A DNA stretch of 64,000 bases, from NCBI RefSeq assembly GCF_014651855.1, contig NZ_BMXR01000002.1, positions 535,867 to 599,866 on the forward strand. Reading direction: 5' to 3'. Shown here in pieces: positions 8,026-18,511 of the stretch. Origin of the DNA: Saccharospirillum salsuginis (lineage in GTDB: Bacteria; Pseudomonadota; Gammaproteobacteria; Pseudomonadales; Natronospirillaceae). The notes beneath the pieces were generated by a model that was given only the letters and a program-made list of their open reading frames with translations, had not been told where the DNA came from and ran no database searches. The position numbers and the translations under genes are program-made. Position 1 is the stretch's first letter. Every line of letters begins with the position of its first letter.

Positions 8026-8805
8026 TCAATGCGACACGATCAGTGGGCAGTCGTGGTGCGGGTGCGCCTGGACCGTGACCCTGAGGTCGAAGTGTCGTTC
8101 GATGTGCTCGGCCGTCAGCACGGACTTGGGCGGTCCCGAGAGCACGGCGCGGCCCTGGTCCAGCACGACGATCTGGTCGGCGTAGCGGGCTGCCAGGTTC
8201 AGGTCGTGCACCACCAGCAGCACGCCGACACCACGCTGCGCGAATTGGCGGACGGTGCGGAACAGGGCCTGCTGGTGATGCAGGTCCAGGCCGGTGGAGG
8301 GCTCGTCCAGCAACAGGAACCGATGCCCTTCGGGCTGCGCTTCCCATATCTGCGCCAGTACCCGGGCGAGATGCACCCGCTGGCGTTCGCCGCCGCTGAG
8401 CTCACTGATGCCGCGTTGGCGTAAGGATAACAAATCACAGAGGTCGAGTGCTTCCCGGACGATCTTGTCGTCGTGGCGGCGACCGGTGCGGTGCGGGTAG
8501 CGCCCGATGCCCACCACGTCCTCGACCAGGAATTCGAAATTCAGGGTGTGTTGCTGGGGCAAAACCGAGAGCAGTCGCGCCCGGTCCGGTCCGCTCCAGT
8601 CGTTGAGTGAGCGATCGTGCAACCGGACCTCGCCACCGTCGGGACGGTATTCGCCGCACAGTACTTTCAGCAGTGAGCTCTTGCCGGCGCCGTTCTGGCC
8701 GATCAAGGCGAGGACTTCACCGGGGCGCACCCGGATCGAGACGGTGTCCAGAGTGGTGCGTTCCGGTGTCAGAGACAGGCTGATGTCATGGGCCGAGAGG
8801 GTCAT
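8026..8805 (-). CDS. hmuV: Heme ABC transporter ATP-binding protein
   Basis: The ATPase of a FecCD-type importer. The 259 residues contain Walker A GQNGAGKSS (residues 36-44), the Q-loop region LLSVLPQQHTLNFEFLVEDV, the signature LSGGERQRVHLARVLAQIW, Walker B FLLLDEPSTGLD and the switch histidine VVHDLNLAARYAD. The VHLARVLAQIW run and overall layout resemble HmuV. The start overlaps the permease stop by ATGA, showing translational coupling. The longer frame reaching 9933 is an artefact through the permease gene. Confidence 0.92.
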   Translation of the reverse strand: MTLSAHDISLSLTPERTTLDTVSIRVRPGEVLALIGQNGAGKSSLLKVLCGEYRPDGGEVRLHDRSLNDWSGPDRARLLSVLPQQHTLNFEFLVEDVVGIGRYPHRTGRRHDDKIVREALDLCDLLSLRQRGISELSGGERQRVHLARVLAQIWEAQPEGHRFLLLDEPSTGLDLHHQQALFRTVRQFAQRGVGVLLVVHDLNLAARYADQIVVLDQGRAVLSGPPKSVLTAEHIERHFDLRVTVQAHPHHDCPLIVSH

Positions 8806-9821
8806 GTCAGTCGGCCCCGCTGCCGATGGATCAGATAGATAAAAAACGGGCCGCCCAGCAGGGAGGTGACGATGCCGACCGGCAGTTCGGCCGGGCTGAT
8901 CAGAGTGCGGGCGATCCAGTCCGCCCAGAGCGTCAGCAGGGCGCCGAAACCGAGGCTCAGCGGCAGAACGCGTCGGTGATCGGGGCCGACCAGCATACGC
9001 ACGATGTGCGGCACGACCAGGCCGATGAAGCCGATCACGCCGGTGAAGGCGACGGCGGCGCCGACACCGGCGGCGCTGAGGTAGACGATGCGACGCTTGA
9101 GGCGGGGCACGTCGAAACCGAGGTGACGCGCTTCGGATTCTCCGAGCAGCAGGGCGTTGAGTGGCCGGTAGAGCCGCATCGACAGGGCGGCGAGGCCGAT
9201 CAGCACGACCCCGGTCATCAGGACTGCATCCCAGCCCGCGGCCGAGAAGCTGCCCAGGTTCCAGAAGGTCAGGGTGCGCAGTTGCTCGTTGGTGGCCAGG
9301 TAGGCGCACAGTCCAATGCCGGCGGCCGCCACCATGTTGAAGGCGACGCCGGCCAGAATCAGGCGTAATGGCGAATAGGCGCTGCCATGCCCCAGCAGCA
9401 TGACCAGACGGGTGGCGAACAAGCCGCCGCTGAAGGCGACCAGCGGCAACAGCAGCGGTCGGGCCCAGGCCGGTAATTGAGCGGTCAGGCCCGGCAGCAG
9501 CACCATGACGATGACCACCATCAGAGTCGCGCCGCTGGAGACGCCCATCAACCCCGGCTCCGCCAGCGGATTGCGAAACAACCCCTGCACCAGGGTGCCG
9601 CAGAGGGCCAGCAGGGCACCGACGATCATCGACAGCAGGATGCGCGGCATGCGGATCTGCCAGAGGATGACGCCGTCGGTCCGGGACAGATCCGGGAAAA
9701 ACAGTTGGTCGAACAGCGTTGACCAGGCCAATTGCACCGGTCCACTGGCCAGGCCCGCCAGCAGTGAGACGGCGAACAACGGCAACAACAGCCAGCCGAG
9801 TTGTTGGCCTCTCCTGAGCAT
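8802..9821 (-). CDS. hmuU: Heme ABC transporter permease (FecCD family)
   Basis: A 339-residue polytopic inner-membrane permease with the family motifs RMPRILLSMIVGALLALCG, GLFRNPLAEPGLMGVSSGA, FWNLGSF, GVIGFIGLVVPHIVRMLVGP and PAELPVGIVTSLLGGPFFIYL. The start at 9821 overlaps the stop of the preceding gene (TGATG), and its own stop overlaps hmuV. No periplasmic binding-protein gene (hmuT) or TonB receptor is adjacent, so the substrate call rests on similarity to heme transporters; a B12 or siderophore importer is the alternative. Confidence 0.9.
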   Translation of the reverse strand: MLRRGQQLGWLLLPLFAVSLLAGLASGPVQLAWSTLFDQLFFPDLSRTDGVILWQIRMPRILLSMIVGALLALCGTLVQGLFRNPLAEPGLMGVSSGATLMVVIVMVLLPGLTAQLPAWARPLLLPLVAFSGGLFATRLVMLLGHGSAYSPLRLILAGVAFNMVAAAGIGLCAYLATNEQLRTLTFWNLGSFSAAGWDAVLMTGVVLIGLAALSMRLYRPLNALLLGESEARHLGFDVPRLKRRIVYLSAAGVGAAVAFTGVIGFIGLVVPHIVRMLVGPDHRRVLPLSLGFGALLTLWADWIARTLISPAELPVGIVTSLLGGPFFIYLIHRQRGRLT

Positions 9822-11158
9822 CAGCGGGTATCCAGTAGGGTCTTGGCCTGGGACGCCAGCAGCCGGTCGCGGTTGCCGCGAATCGCATCCAGTTCCCAGA
9901 CTTCCAATCGACCGCCGTCGCTGAGTGTGACATCGCGCAGCAGACTGACCTCGATGTTCTGGTTCACCTCGAGGTGTTGCAACAGAGGTTCGGCCAGGAA
10001 GATGGTGTCGCGCGGTTGCAGAGCACTGACCTGTTGCAACCACTGGGCGGCATCGCCCGTGACCAGTGGCAGGGGTAAACCGTGTTTGCTGGTGCGGGAG
10101 ACGAAAGCCGGCCCGGCGCTGAGCGAGTAACCGAAGCTGGGCTGCAGCCAGGTCGACTGCCGGAAACGCTGCTCGGCCGCCATTTGCAGTACCCGGGCGG
10201 CGCAGACGGCGTTCATGGCGTAGTGATCGTCGTCGCCCAGACCGAAGACCAAAGTGAACCCTTCCGGCAACAGGACGCCGCCGTACAGCTCGCCCACTTG
10301 AGTGATCATATGCTCGTAACTGGCCCACAGCGCCTGCAACTGGTGGGCGTCGTACTGACGGGTCAGCGCGTCCCAGTTGTGGCATTGGACATTGAGCAGG
10401 GCGACGTCGCAGTAGGCGCCCTTGACGCCAGCCAGGTGCACCTGCTCAAGCAGCCGCTCGGTCTCACCCTGGTCGGTCGACGTGGCCAGGGTACGCAGAA
10501 TCTGACCGTTGCGATCCATCGCATCGCTGAGGCGCTCGACCAGGGCTTTCAACTGCGCCTCGGGCGGGCCGCTGAAGGCGTCGCGCCATTCCGGCAGGTT
10601 GTCCGTCAGTTGGCGCGCCAGACGGGCGGTCGTGGCGTGTTCCATCCGGCTGTGCCAGTACAGCAGACCGCCGGCGCCGGCCAGGGCGAGCAGGTTGAAC
10701 AGAAACCAGCTGCGCACTGTGCGGGTTTGCCAGTCGATCCAGGGGCGGCGGTCGAGCTGAATTTCGGTATGGCCGAGCAGTTCGGATTCGAAGTGCACCG
10801 GGTGACTGAATTGCGTCGGTTGCAGCGGTTCGCGGTTCGAAGGGCGGGACGCCAGGGTCAGGTCCTGGTCGACGCTGGACAGGGTCACCGACGTCACCAG
10901 GGGTTCCTCGGCCGTTCGATTCAACAGCAGGCTGATGGCCAGGCGGTCGCCCCGCTGCAACGGCGCGGCGACATCGAACGCCAGCGTTCGGGCCAGGCTT
11001 TCGCCCAGGCGATGGCTGGATTCAGTCAGTACTTCGGAGGCCGGTTGGTACCAGAACAGCCAAAGCAACAGATTCAGCAGGAGAAGCAGTGCGGCCACGA
11101 AGGCCGTCAGTGGCTGCCAGAGCCAACGCAGTTGATGCATGACGGTGGAATAATTCAA
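9821..11158 (-). CDS. AhpA/YtjB-type membrane protein with cyclase-like domain
   Basis: A 445-residue inner-membrane protein. It has a transmembrane helix at about residues 16-38, a periplasmic region of about 115 residues, a second helix (FLFNLLALAGAGGLLYW, about 152-168), then a cytoplasmic region. The C-terminal part (about 240-400, with CDVALLNVQCHNW and GLGDDDHYAMNAVCAARVLQ) resembles a degenerate class III nucleotide-cyclase fold. Proteins of this sort are commonly found divergent from serB, as here. It begins the transcription unit that continues into the heme permease by a 1-bp overlap. Function unknown. Confidence 0.7.
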   Translation of the reverse strand: MNYSTVMHQLRWLWQPLTAFVAALLLLLNLLLWLFWYQPASEVLTESSHRLGESLARTLAFDVAAPLQRGDRLAISLLLNRTAEEPLVTSVTLSSVDQDLTLASRPSNREPLQPTQFSHPVHFESELLGHTEIQLDRRPWIDWQTRTVRSWFLFNLLALAGAGGLLYWHSRMEHATTARLARQLTDNLPEWRDAFSGPPEAQLKALVERLSDAMDRNGQILRTLATSTDQGETERLLEQVHLAGVKGAYCDVALLNVQCHNWDALTRQYDAHQLQALWASYEHMITQVGELYGGVLLPEGFTLVFGLGDDDHYAMNAVCAARVLQMAAEQRFRQSTWLQPSFGYSLSAGPAFVSRTSKHGLPLPLVTGDAAQWLQQVSALQPRDTIFLAEPLLQHLEVNQNIEVSLLRDVTLSDGGRLEVWELDAIRGNRDRLLASQAKTLLDTR

Positions 11159-11339
11159 CTTAACCGATACAATGACGCCTCCGCGTCGCGGAGCCCGATG
11201 AGGAGCGCCTCGGGGCTGGCCCCGGGATCGCCCGAAAGCGGCTATGGTATCGGTATTCGCCCGGATAAAGAACCGTTCCGGACTGGAACTTGATCACAGG
11301 CCGTGACGCAACCGACTTCGACACAGATGAGGACATGCC

Positions 11340-11516
11340 ATGAGTGACGCCGCCAACCGCCTGGAAGAGCAACTGAAGCAGATCAAGAAAGGTCTTTTCA
11401 TGATGAGCCCGGACCGCGTCCGCGCCATGTCGACCCACGAAACCGACGACCTGATCGAAGAACTGCGGGGCGTGACCGAAGACGCCCTTAAGAACGTTGA
11501 ATCGCTGAAAGGCTGA
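11340..11516 (+). CDS. 58-residue acidic/basic small protein upstream of serB
   Basis: A short frame, MSDAANRLEEQLKQIKKG to the C-terminal ALKNVESLKG, not assigned to any family. It has a good ribosome site, GAGG, at 11329-11332, 7 nt before the ATG, and it ends 25 bp before the serB start. The sequence is charged, predicted helical, and free of membrane segments or a signal peptide. Its codon use resembles its neighbours. The overlapping minus-strand frame is considered a shadow. It is probably cotranscribed with serB. Confidence 0.65.
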   Translation: MSDAANRLEEQLKQIKKGLFMMSPDRVRAMSTHETDDLIEELRGVTEDALKNVESLKG

Positions 11517-11541
11517 ACCCTTCCCCAACCGGAGAGCCCCG

Positions 11542-12753
<1,212 letters not shown>

Positions 12754-12789
12754 TCCCAAACTTGGGAGTGTTAGCTCCCGTCGGCTTGT

Positions 12790-12826
12790 GTTGGATTACG
12801 ACGCTTGCGCGTCTAATCCAACCTAC
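12790..12826. repeat. Single TTGGATTA palindrome
   Basis: The left arm TTGGATTACGACGC is mirrored by GCGTCTAATCCAA, ending in CCTAC. It belongs to the same family as the doublet at 1371-1485 and lies just after serB, where its hairpin could help protect or end the mRNA. Confidence 0.65.
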
Positions 12827-12864
12827 CAGTGGCAATGGATGATGTTGTGTCTAGGTTCACTTTT

Positions 12865-12885
12865 GGTGGGCGATGCCCACCCTAC
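12865..12885. repeat. Single GGTGGGC palindrome
   Basis: GGTGGGCGATGCCCACCCTA is nearly identical to the repeats at 1505-1524 and 1615-1636. Confidence 0.65.
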
Positions 12886-12914
12886 GGTGTTTTATTGACG
12901 ATGCGAGCAACGGA

Positions 12915-13027
12915 TGCCCGGGATGCTTAGCCAGGGATATGCGAGGCATGGACTGGAGCGCCAGCCCGGACCTAGGTTAAGCCCCCATGGACGGGTTAAC
13001 GGCGGCCCTGGATAAGCATCCCGGGCA
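12915..13027. repeat. Large hairpin element, copy 6 (alternative core)
   Basis: Arms 12915-12936 and 13006-13027 match at 21 of 22 positions. The core is of the second type shared with 31271-31400: GGCATGGACTGGAGCGCCAG, then GTTAAGCCCCCATGGACGGG. It lies between convergent serB and fimX and is followed by the shared end motif GGTGCGGACC. Confidence 0.8.
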
Positions 13028-13051
13028 GCCGGTGCGGACCCTGGCTAGTAC

Positions 13052-15139
13052 TCAGACCGCCTCTTCCTCGCCGTCCGAATCGAAGTTGTAGTTCATCTGC
13101 GCCTGGGGCGCCTGCACGTAGTAGCCCTGGATGTAGTTCACACCCAGCTCCCACAGCGAGGCCAGGATCTCGGCGCTTTCGATCTGCGGCACAATGGCGT
13201 TCACTTCCTGCTTGTGTATGTCGCGAATCAGATCTTCCAGCGGTTGCATGGCCTTGTCGTCCTTGGCCAGGGCATCGATGAAGCTGCCGTCGACGCGAAT
13301 ATAGTCGATTTCCAGGTGGCGGGTCACCGACAGGCCGCTCTCGACCAGACCGAAGTGCGTCAGCGCCAGGTGGCATTTGAGCAGGCTCAAGCCTTTGCTG
13401 AACGCCTTGGCGGCTTTCAGGTGGCTTTGCGCATGTTCTTCGGTGATCTGGAAGCAGATGGCGTCGCCGGGCAGTTTGACGGCCTTGAGTGCGGAGTTGA
13501 CCCAGGGCAGGAAGGTCGGGTCCTGAATCGAGGACGGCGTCAGGTGAATGAATACCTGAGTGTTGTGGCCGCGGCGTCGGTGCTCGGCCAGGATCTTGAT
13601 GGTGTTGAGCACGACCCAGCGGTCGAGCGTCGCGCCGAGTTCCCGGGCTTCGACCATGGGCAGGAATTCTTCCGGCAGAACGTCCGAGCCGTCCTTGTCG
13701 ACCATACGCAATAAAGCGTCGTAGTGTTCCTGGTTATCACCCCGCAGGCTGATGATGGGCTGGAACAGAATGCGGAAACCGTCGTTCTCCAGCGCGTGCT
13801 GGACCTTGGCGACCATGGAATCGTCGGACAGATTGGCCATGTCCGATTTGTCGTAATAACGGAAGCCTTCGTTTTTGGGAACCGCCTGGGTAAAGGCCTC
13901 ATAGGCGTGGGCCAGGGCTTCATGGCCGTTGTTGCAGCGTTCGTCGATGTGCGCCAGGCCGAACACCACGTCCACCGGGATGGTTTTGCCATCCACCTCG
14001 AACAGATGCTCGGTAATCGCCTTGCGCGCGGCCAGGGCGTCTTTCTCGATCTGTTCGATATCGCCCTCTTGCATCAGCACGGCGAAGCTGTCGTCGCCGT
14101 AACGCGCCAGCACCGAGTTCTCCGGCTGCCATTCGCGATAGAGATCGGCCAGTTCTTTCAGCACCACGTCGGTACCGGCGATGCCGGCTTTGGCCTTGAT
14201 GTCCTGAAAGTTGGCGATGCCGACGTGCAGCACCAACTGGGTGGTGTTGTTCTGCACGACCTGCTGATAGGCCGCCTCGATGGTCTCGCTGAAATATTTG
14301 CGGTTGTACAGGCCGGTGACCAGGTCCTGGACGCTGATCTCCTGAATCTTCTGCTGCAGCTCGGCGTTGTCGGCATCGCCGCGACGGATCACCAGTTGGG
14401 TGCAGGCTTCGCCCTCGTAGCTGGCGCCGGAGAAGGTCACACGCATATCGAAGGTGCCACCGTTGCTGTGCTGGCCGACCATCTCCACTTCACCGCTCTG
14501 ATCGTCCCGGTAGGTTTTCAGCGAGGACTTGAGCTTGTCGAGGTTGTCCTTGGCGACCAGGTCCATGATCGGTGTGCATTGCAGTTCTTCGAGGTCGTCG
14601 TAGCCGAACATCTCGCGATAGGCCTGGTTGGCGTAGATGTGCATGCCTTCATGGACGTAGGCGATGGCGTCGACGGAGCTGTCGAGCAGTAATTGGCAAC
14701 GCTTTTCGGTTTCGCGCAGGTTGACGCGCAATTCGCGCAGTTCACGACGGGTGGCCAGGGCGGCATGCTCGCGCTTGACGGCGGCGACCAGGTGTTGCTC
14801 GTCGCCTTCGACAACCACATCCGTCACGCCCATGCCCAGAGCGCTGGCGACGACTTCGGAATTGAAGGTATCGATCAGGCCGACGATCGGTACATCCTTG
14901 CCGGCGCGCTGCACTCCGGCCACCGCCTCGGAAACATCGACCGTGCCGGTGCTGAGCTTGGCCAGCATCAGGTCCCAGCTCTGTTCGCCGAGCACGCGGG
15001 TAAGTTCGTCGATGCTGGCGATAAAATGGGAACGCACGGCCTGGCCCGCGTTCCGTATCGAACTGAGCAGCGGTTCGGCTTCACTCTGGGTATCGTGAAC
15101 CACCAGAAGCCGAAGTGCGTTTGCCTTATTTTCGGACAT
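13052..15139 (-). CDS. fimX: FimX-like c-di-GMP effector (REC-PAS-degenerate GGDEF-degenerate EAL)
   Basis: The 695 residues have the length and layout of Pseudomonas FimX, a c-di-GMP receptor that controls type IV pilus assembly. A receiver-like domain is at about 1-125, PAS at about 145-265, GGDEF-like at about 280-430 and EAL-like at 440-690. The GGDEF site reads YGDDSF (about 346), the EAL motif is DALLRM, and the usual DDFGTGYSS is THFGLVESG, so neither catalytic activity is expected. It is transcribed after the PilZ-like gene, and serB is downstream in convergent orientation, as in Pseudomonas. Confidence 0.88.
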   Translation of the reverse strand: MSENKANALRLLVVHDTQSEAEPLLSSIRNAGQAVRSHFIASIDELTRVLGEQSWDLMLAKLSTGTVDVSEAVAGVQRAGKDVPIVGLIDTFNSEVVASALGMGVTDVVVEGDEQHLVAAVKREHAALATRRELRELRVNLRETEKRCQLLLDSSVDAIAYVHEGMHIYANQAYREMFGYDDLEELQCTPIMDLVAKDNLDKLKSSLKTYRDDQSGEVEMVGQHSNGGTFDMRVTFSGASYEGEACTQLVIRRGDADNAELQQKIQEISVQDLVTGLYNRKYFSETIEAAYQQVVQNNTTQLVLHVGIANFQDIKAKAGIAGTDVVLKELADLYREWQPENSVLARYGDDSFAVLMQEGDIEQIEKDALAARKAITEHLFEVDGKTIPVDVVFGLAHIDERCNNGHEALAHAYEAFTQAVPKNEGFRYYDKSDMANLSDDSMVAKVQHALENDGFRILFQPIISLRGDNQEHYDALLRMVDKDGSDVLPEEFLPMVEARELGATLDRWVVLNTIKILAEHRRRGHNTQVFIHLTPSSIQDPTFLPWVNSALKAVKLPGDAICFQITEEHAQSHLKAAKAFSKGLSLLKCHLALTHFGLVESGLSVTRHLEIDYIRVDGSFIDALAKDDKAMQPLEDLIRDIHKQEVNAIVPQIESAEILASLWELGVNYIQGYYVQAPQAQMNYNFDSDGEEEAV

Positions 15140-15318
15140 AAATCAACAACTGCAACGCGAGAAAATGACTAGGGGCCTCAGTATAGTGATGAACGGTCGA
15201 TCATGACAGGGAAGAGCCATCAATATTAGCCAAAAGTGTGTGCTGGCGGGCATTTTAGGTGTTCAGTCACCGATACGGGTTGCGCTCGGTCGGGATGTCT
15301 GTACCACCGGTAGAGGGG

Positions 15319-17112
15319 TTACAACTGACGCCAGAGACTCTCGAAGCTGTCGTCTCCGCTGCCGCGCTCGGGGCGCTCCGGTTCCAGTGGGCGTTGCGCG
15401 ACCTTGCGGATCTGGAACTGGCTCAGGATGCCGGTGCTCAGAATGCGCTTGGTCAGCTGATATTTGGTCTCATTGCCTCCCATGTTGATGGTCACCTTGT
15501 TCCCCACCTGGAACGGCAGGCGCGGGGTCAGTACGGACGCATCCTGCCCGATGGCCCGGATTTCCGGAATAAACAGGGCACGCAGGTAGTCGCCGTGTGC
15601 GCCGGTCTTGTGCAACTGCCGGATGCCGCAGGGGCGGCTGTTGGGCGCGATCAGCTCGACCCCCATCTGGGTGCCGGCCTCTTTGCTCTGTCTCAGCCAG
15701 CGCACCACACCGAGGTTCCAGTGCTGCAACTTTTCTTCCTTGATCGCCACAACTTCACCGGTCTTGAGGTTGGTAGCCGGTTTTTCATTCCATTGAATGC
15801 AGTAACCACGCGGACTGACATTGACCATCTGACCGCTGTACATGGGGTGGTCTTCGGTCGCTTCCTGAGGGAACTCGATGCTGTCTTCTTCCGGGTCGGC
15901 CATGCGCCGCTGTCCGGCATCGAAGGACTGATCCCAGACATCCTGCTGGGAGCGCACCGCCTGTGTCTCGGTGGCGGAAAACCGCGAAGAGACCACACCA
16001 ATGAAGGGGTTTTCGGTGCTGGCGGACTGGCCGTACAGCTGGGAATAGAAACCGATGCCGCCGGACATGTGGAAATGCGTACCGGTCAGGCCGACGGTCA
16101 TGGACACCTTGCCACTGGCCTGGGTCCGTGAAAAAGACCGCTGTTTCATCCCGCCCCAGGACTGAACCAGATGCTCCAGCAGGGCGCTGCCGAAGTTGTT
16201 CGGAATGGTAATGGCTGCTCGGCGCTGGGAATCCGCATTGGCGCTATAGGCCGCCTTGAGTTCGGTGTGCAGCAAACGCACCAGGGGCAGGGTGTTGATG
16301 CCCAGGTAGTCGCCGTAGCTGCTCGGTTTGATCAGGTAACTGTATTGGGGTGGGTGGTCTGCTTCCGGGTTGATCACCAGGACCGATTTTTCGTCCGCCA
16401 CATCGTCGATGTCCAACTGGCCGACCCAGGCGTTCATGGCCTGGTAGGCGTCGGTCAGTTCCCGTTGCAGCAGCTGGTTGGGCTGGCTGGCACCCAACAG
16501 AATGGCCTTCAGATAGACCTCTTGTACGCTCAGGCGACAATTGTCCGTCGGATCCTCGATCGCCACTTTATGCAGGTTGAAGGCCGAGGCGACCTGATAA
16601 AGCTGGTGGACTTCGCGCCACAGACCGGCCGGTGTCGGAATATACAGCTGGTAGGAGCGCAGAATGCTGGGCAACAGGTCGCACAGGGTTCGGTGTACGG
16701 CCTTGGCCATCAACGGCCTTTGTTTCAACTGCCCCTGCTCCAGCAGGTGTTGAACGACAATTTTGTAGCCGGTGGCCAGATGGGTCTGTAGCGCCTGGGC
16801 CAGATTGGCGACTTTGCGCTGCTGGTCGTCCAGAACCACGCCCTGGTTCAGATAACGCTGGTTGAGCGACTGGCAGACGTAGTGCACTGGCCCGCGCACC
16901 AGGTCCATCAGTTCCAGGCGGGAGGCGTCGTTGACGCTCAGTTGATTGAATTCGATCACGGCGTGATAGAGCTGACGGGCGGTTTCGCCGATATTGGCCA
17001 TGGGCAGGTTGCCCACCCAGTGTTTGAGCTGGCGAGCACTGGGATCACAGAACGACAGCGTCGTCAGCGTCTGCGTCGGAATGTTGAGGTACTGTTTTGG
17101 CCGGTGTTCCAT
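15319..17112 (-). CDS. PilZ-like protein upstream of fimX
   Basis: A 597-residue cytoplasmic protein without signal peptide or membrane helix. The long N-terminal region is mostly helical and unassigned. The C-terminal part contains a PilZ-like segment (VNVSPRGYCIQW, then LGVVRWLRQ and TQMGVELI, about residues 425-490) that could bind c-di-GMP or interact with FimX; the arginine-rich start of a canonical PilZ motif is not evident. It lies 179 bp upstream of fimX on the same strand. A homologous protein accompanies fimX in Pseudomonas, but its exact role is uncertain. Confidence 0.75.
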   Translation of the reverse strand: MEHRPKQYLNIPTQTLTTLSFCDPSARQLKHWVGNLPMANIGETARQLYHAVIEFNQLSVNDASRLELMDLVRGPVHYVCQSLNQRYLNQGVVLDDQQRKVANLAQALQTHLATGYKIVVQHLLEQGQLKQRPLMAKAVHRTLCDLLPSILRSYQLYIPTPAGLWREVHQLYQVASAFNLHKVAIEDPTDNCRLSVQEVYLKAILLGASQPNQLLQRELTDAYQAMNAWVGQLDIDDVADEKSVLVINPEADHPPQYSYLIKPSSYGDYLGINTLPLVRLLHTELKAAYSANADSQRRAAITIPNNFGSALLEHLVQSWGGMKQRSFSRTQASGKVSMTVGLTGTHFHMSGGIGFYSQLYGQSASTENPFIGVVSSRFSATETQAVRSQQDVWDQSFDAGQRRMADPEEDSIEFPQEATEDHPMYSGQMVNVSPRGYCIQWNEKPATNLKTGEVVAIKEEKLQHWNLGVVRWLRQSKEAGTQMGVELIAPNSRPCGIRQLHKTGAHGDYLRALFIPEIRAIGQDASVLTPRLPFQVGNKVTINMGGNETKYQLTKRILSTGILSQFQIRKVAQRPLEPERPERGSGDDSFESLWRQL

Positions 17113-17417
17113 GCAGTGCTCTACCTATCGATACCTTGAAGTATAGCCGGGTTGTACGGGAGTCAACCGTCATTGGGCTCCCGCCCAGGGGCAGTCCTTC
17201 GGTAAGAGTAGCGGTCGAGACATTGTTTGTGAACCAGTTCGCAAAAATGTGCGAGGCCGCCCCTAAATTGTGTGTTCACGGCGAGGAAAGTATCGAACGT
17301 TGTTCTTCTTGTTGGAAGTCAGTGCCGGTCATACCTTCCCTGGAACCGTATCCCGTTAGGTATAGCAAGTTCGACGGCAGAATGCCATGGGACATTGTGT
17401 TCAATCTGGACCGATGT
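17113..17417. other. Gap without a recognised gene
   Basis: 305 bp between the 3' end of epmB and the start of the PilZ-like gene. It probably contains the promoter of the PilZ-fimX unit. No repeat, hairpin terminator or convincing small gene was seen. Confidence 0.5.
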
Positions 17418-18470
17418 TCAGGGGTTGAGCCAGCGTTTACCCGCATCGCCCGGTACCTCGCGGGTCAGGCGGGGCAGAAGGTAGCCGGGCAGTTCGGCCT
17501 GCATCGACTGCCACAGGGACCGGGCTTCCCGGTCGTCGACATCGAAATGGGCGGCTCCGCGGACCGGATCCAGCACATGCAGGTAATACGGCAGGACGTC
17601 GCAGTCGAACAACCGCCGGCTGAGCGCGCACTGATCCTCCAGCCGGTCATTGACGCCACGCAACAACACGGCCTGGTTCAACAGGGTACAGCCGATCCGG
17701 CGTAACGGCGCCAGCGCCCGGTGAACCTCATCGTTCAGTTCCCGGGTATGGTTGGCGTGAATCACCAGGACGGTCTTGAACCGGGTAGAGCGGATCATCT
17801 CCAGGAAACCCGCATCGAGCCGGTCCGGTAGAACGACGGGCGTGCGGCTGTGAAAGCGCAGTGTGGTCAGGTGCGGCAGGCGTTCGAGATCGGCGATCAT
17901 CCCGGCCAGCCGATCATTAGGCAGGCTGAGCGGGTCGCCGCCGCTGAAGATGATCTCGTTCACATCCGGCTGGGAAGACAGGTAGGCCAGCGCTTGCTGC
18001 CAGTCGTCACGACTCAAGCGGTTGTCGGCGTAGGGGAAGTGCTGGCGGAAACAGTACCGGCAATGGACGGCGCAGGCCTGGGTGCTGACCAGCAGGGCCC
18101 GGCCCCGGTATTTATGGATGACACCCGGCGCGGGGTTCTGGCCTTGTTCGGCCAGGGGGTCGTCGCTGTAGCCGGGTTGCGGCTCGGTTTCCCGGCCGCT
18201 CGGCAGTACCTGGCGCAGTAGTGGGTCGTTCGGGTCGCCCGGCCGCATGCGGTTGACGAAGCTGAGCGGTACCCGCAGCGGGAAGGGTGCGTTGTGCAAT
18301 GCGGGTTGGTCGAGGTCCCGCGCGGTCAGTTGGAGCCGGTCGAGTAATTCGTCCACGCTGCGCACGGCTTCCTTGAGCTGGGTTTGCCAGTCCGATTGGG
18401 GGGCGAGTCGGGCTATCTGGCGCTCGGAAGTGTGCGGGGAGTCCACACTGGACTCAATCTCGGTTAACAT
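17418..18470 (-). CDS. epmB: EF-P beta-lysylation lysine 2,3-aminomutase
   Basis: A radical SAM/PLP enzyme that converts (S)-alpha-lysine to (R)-beta-lysine for attachment to elongation factor P. The radical SAM cluster motif is in [15 protein letters not shown], followed by [15 protein letters not shown]. The 350 residues match EpmB rather than the longer catabolic aminomutases. I used the ATG at 18470 with GAGG 5 nt upstream instead of a GTG at 18494. It is divergent from efp with only 41 bp between the starts. Confidence 0.95.
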   Translation of the reverse strand: MLTEIESSVDSPHTSERQIARLAPQSDWQTQLKEAVRSVDELLDRLQLTARDLDQPALHNAPFPLRVPLSFVNRMRPGDPNDPLLRQVLPSGRETEPQPGYSDDPLAEQGQNPAPGVIHKYRGRALLVSTQACAVHCRYCFRQHFPYADNRLSRDDWQQALAYLSSQPDVNEIIFSGGDPLSLPNDRLAGMIADLERLPHLTTLRFHSRTPVVLPDRLDAGFLEMIRSTRFKTVLVIHANHTRELNDEVHRALAPLRRIGCTLLNQAVLLRGVNDRLEDQCALSRRLFDCDVLPYYLHVLDPVRGAAHFDVDDREARSLWQSMQAELPGYLLPRLTREVPGDAGKRWLNP

Positions 18471-18511
18471 ACGCCCCTCTTTTAAATGTTGCACTATGCA
18501 GGAAATGGTTA

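Noticed and set aside
8806..9933. N-terminal extension of hmuV
   Set aside because: It overlaps hmuU out of frame, and the ATP-binding domain begins at 8805 with a coupled ATGA start.
17230..17420. Small gene in the epmB/PilZ gap
   Set aside because: The only frames are cysteine-rich and patternless, with no ribosome site.
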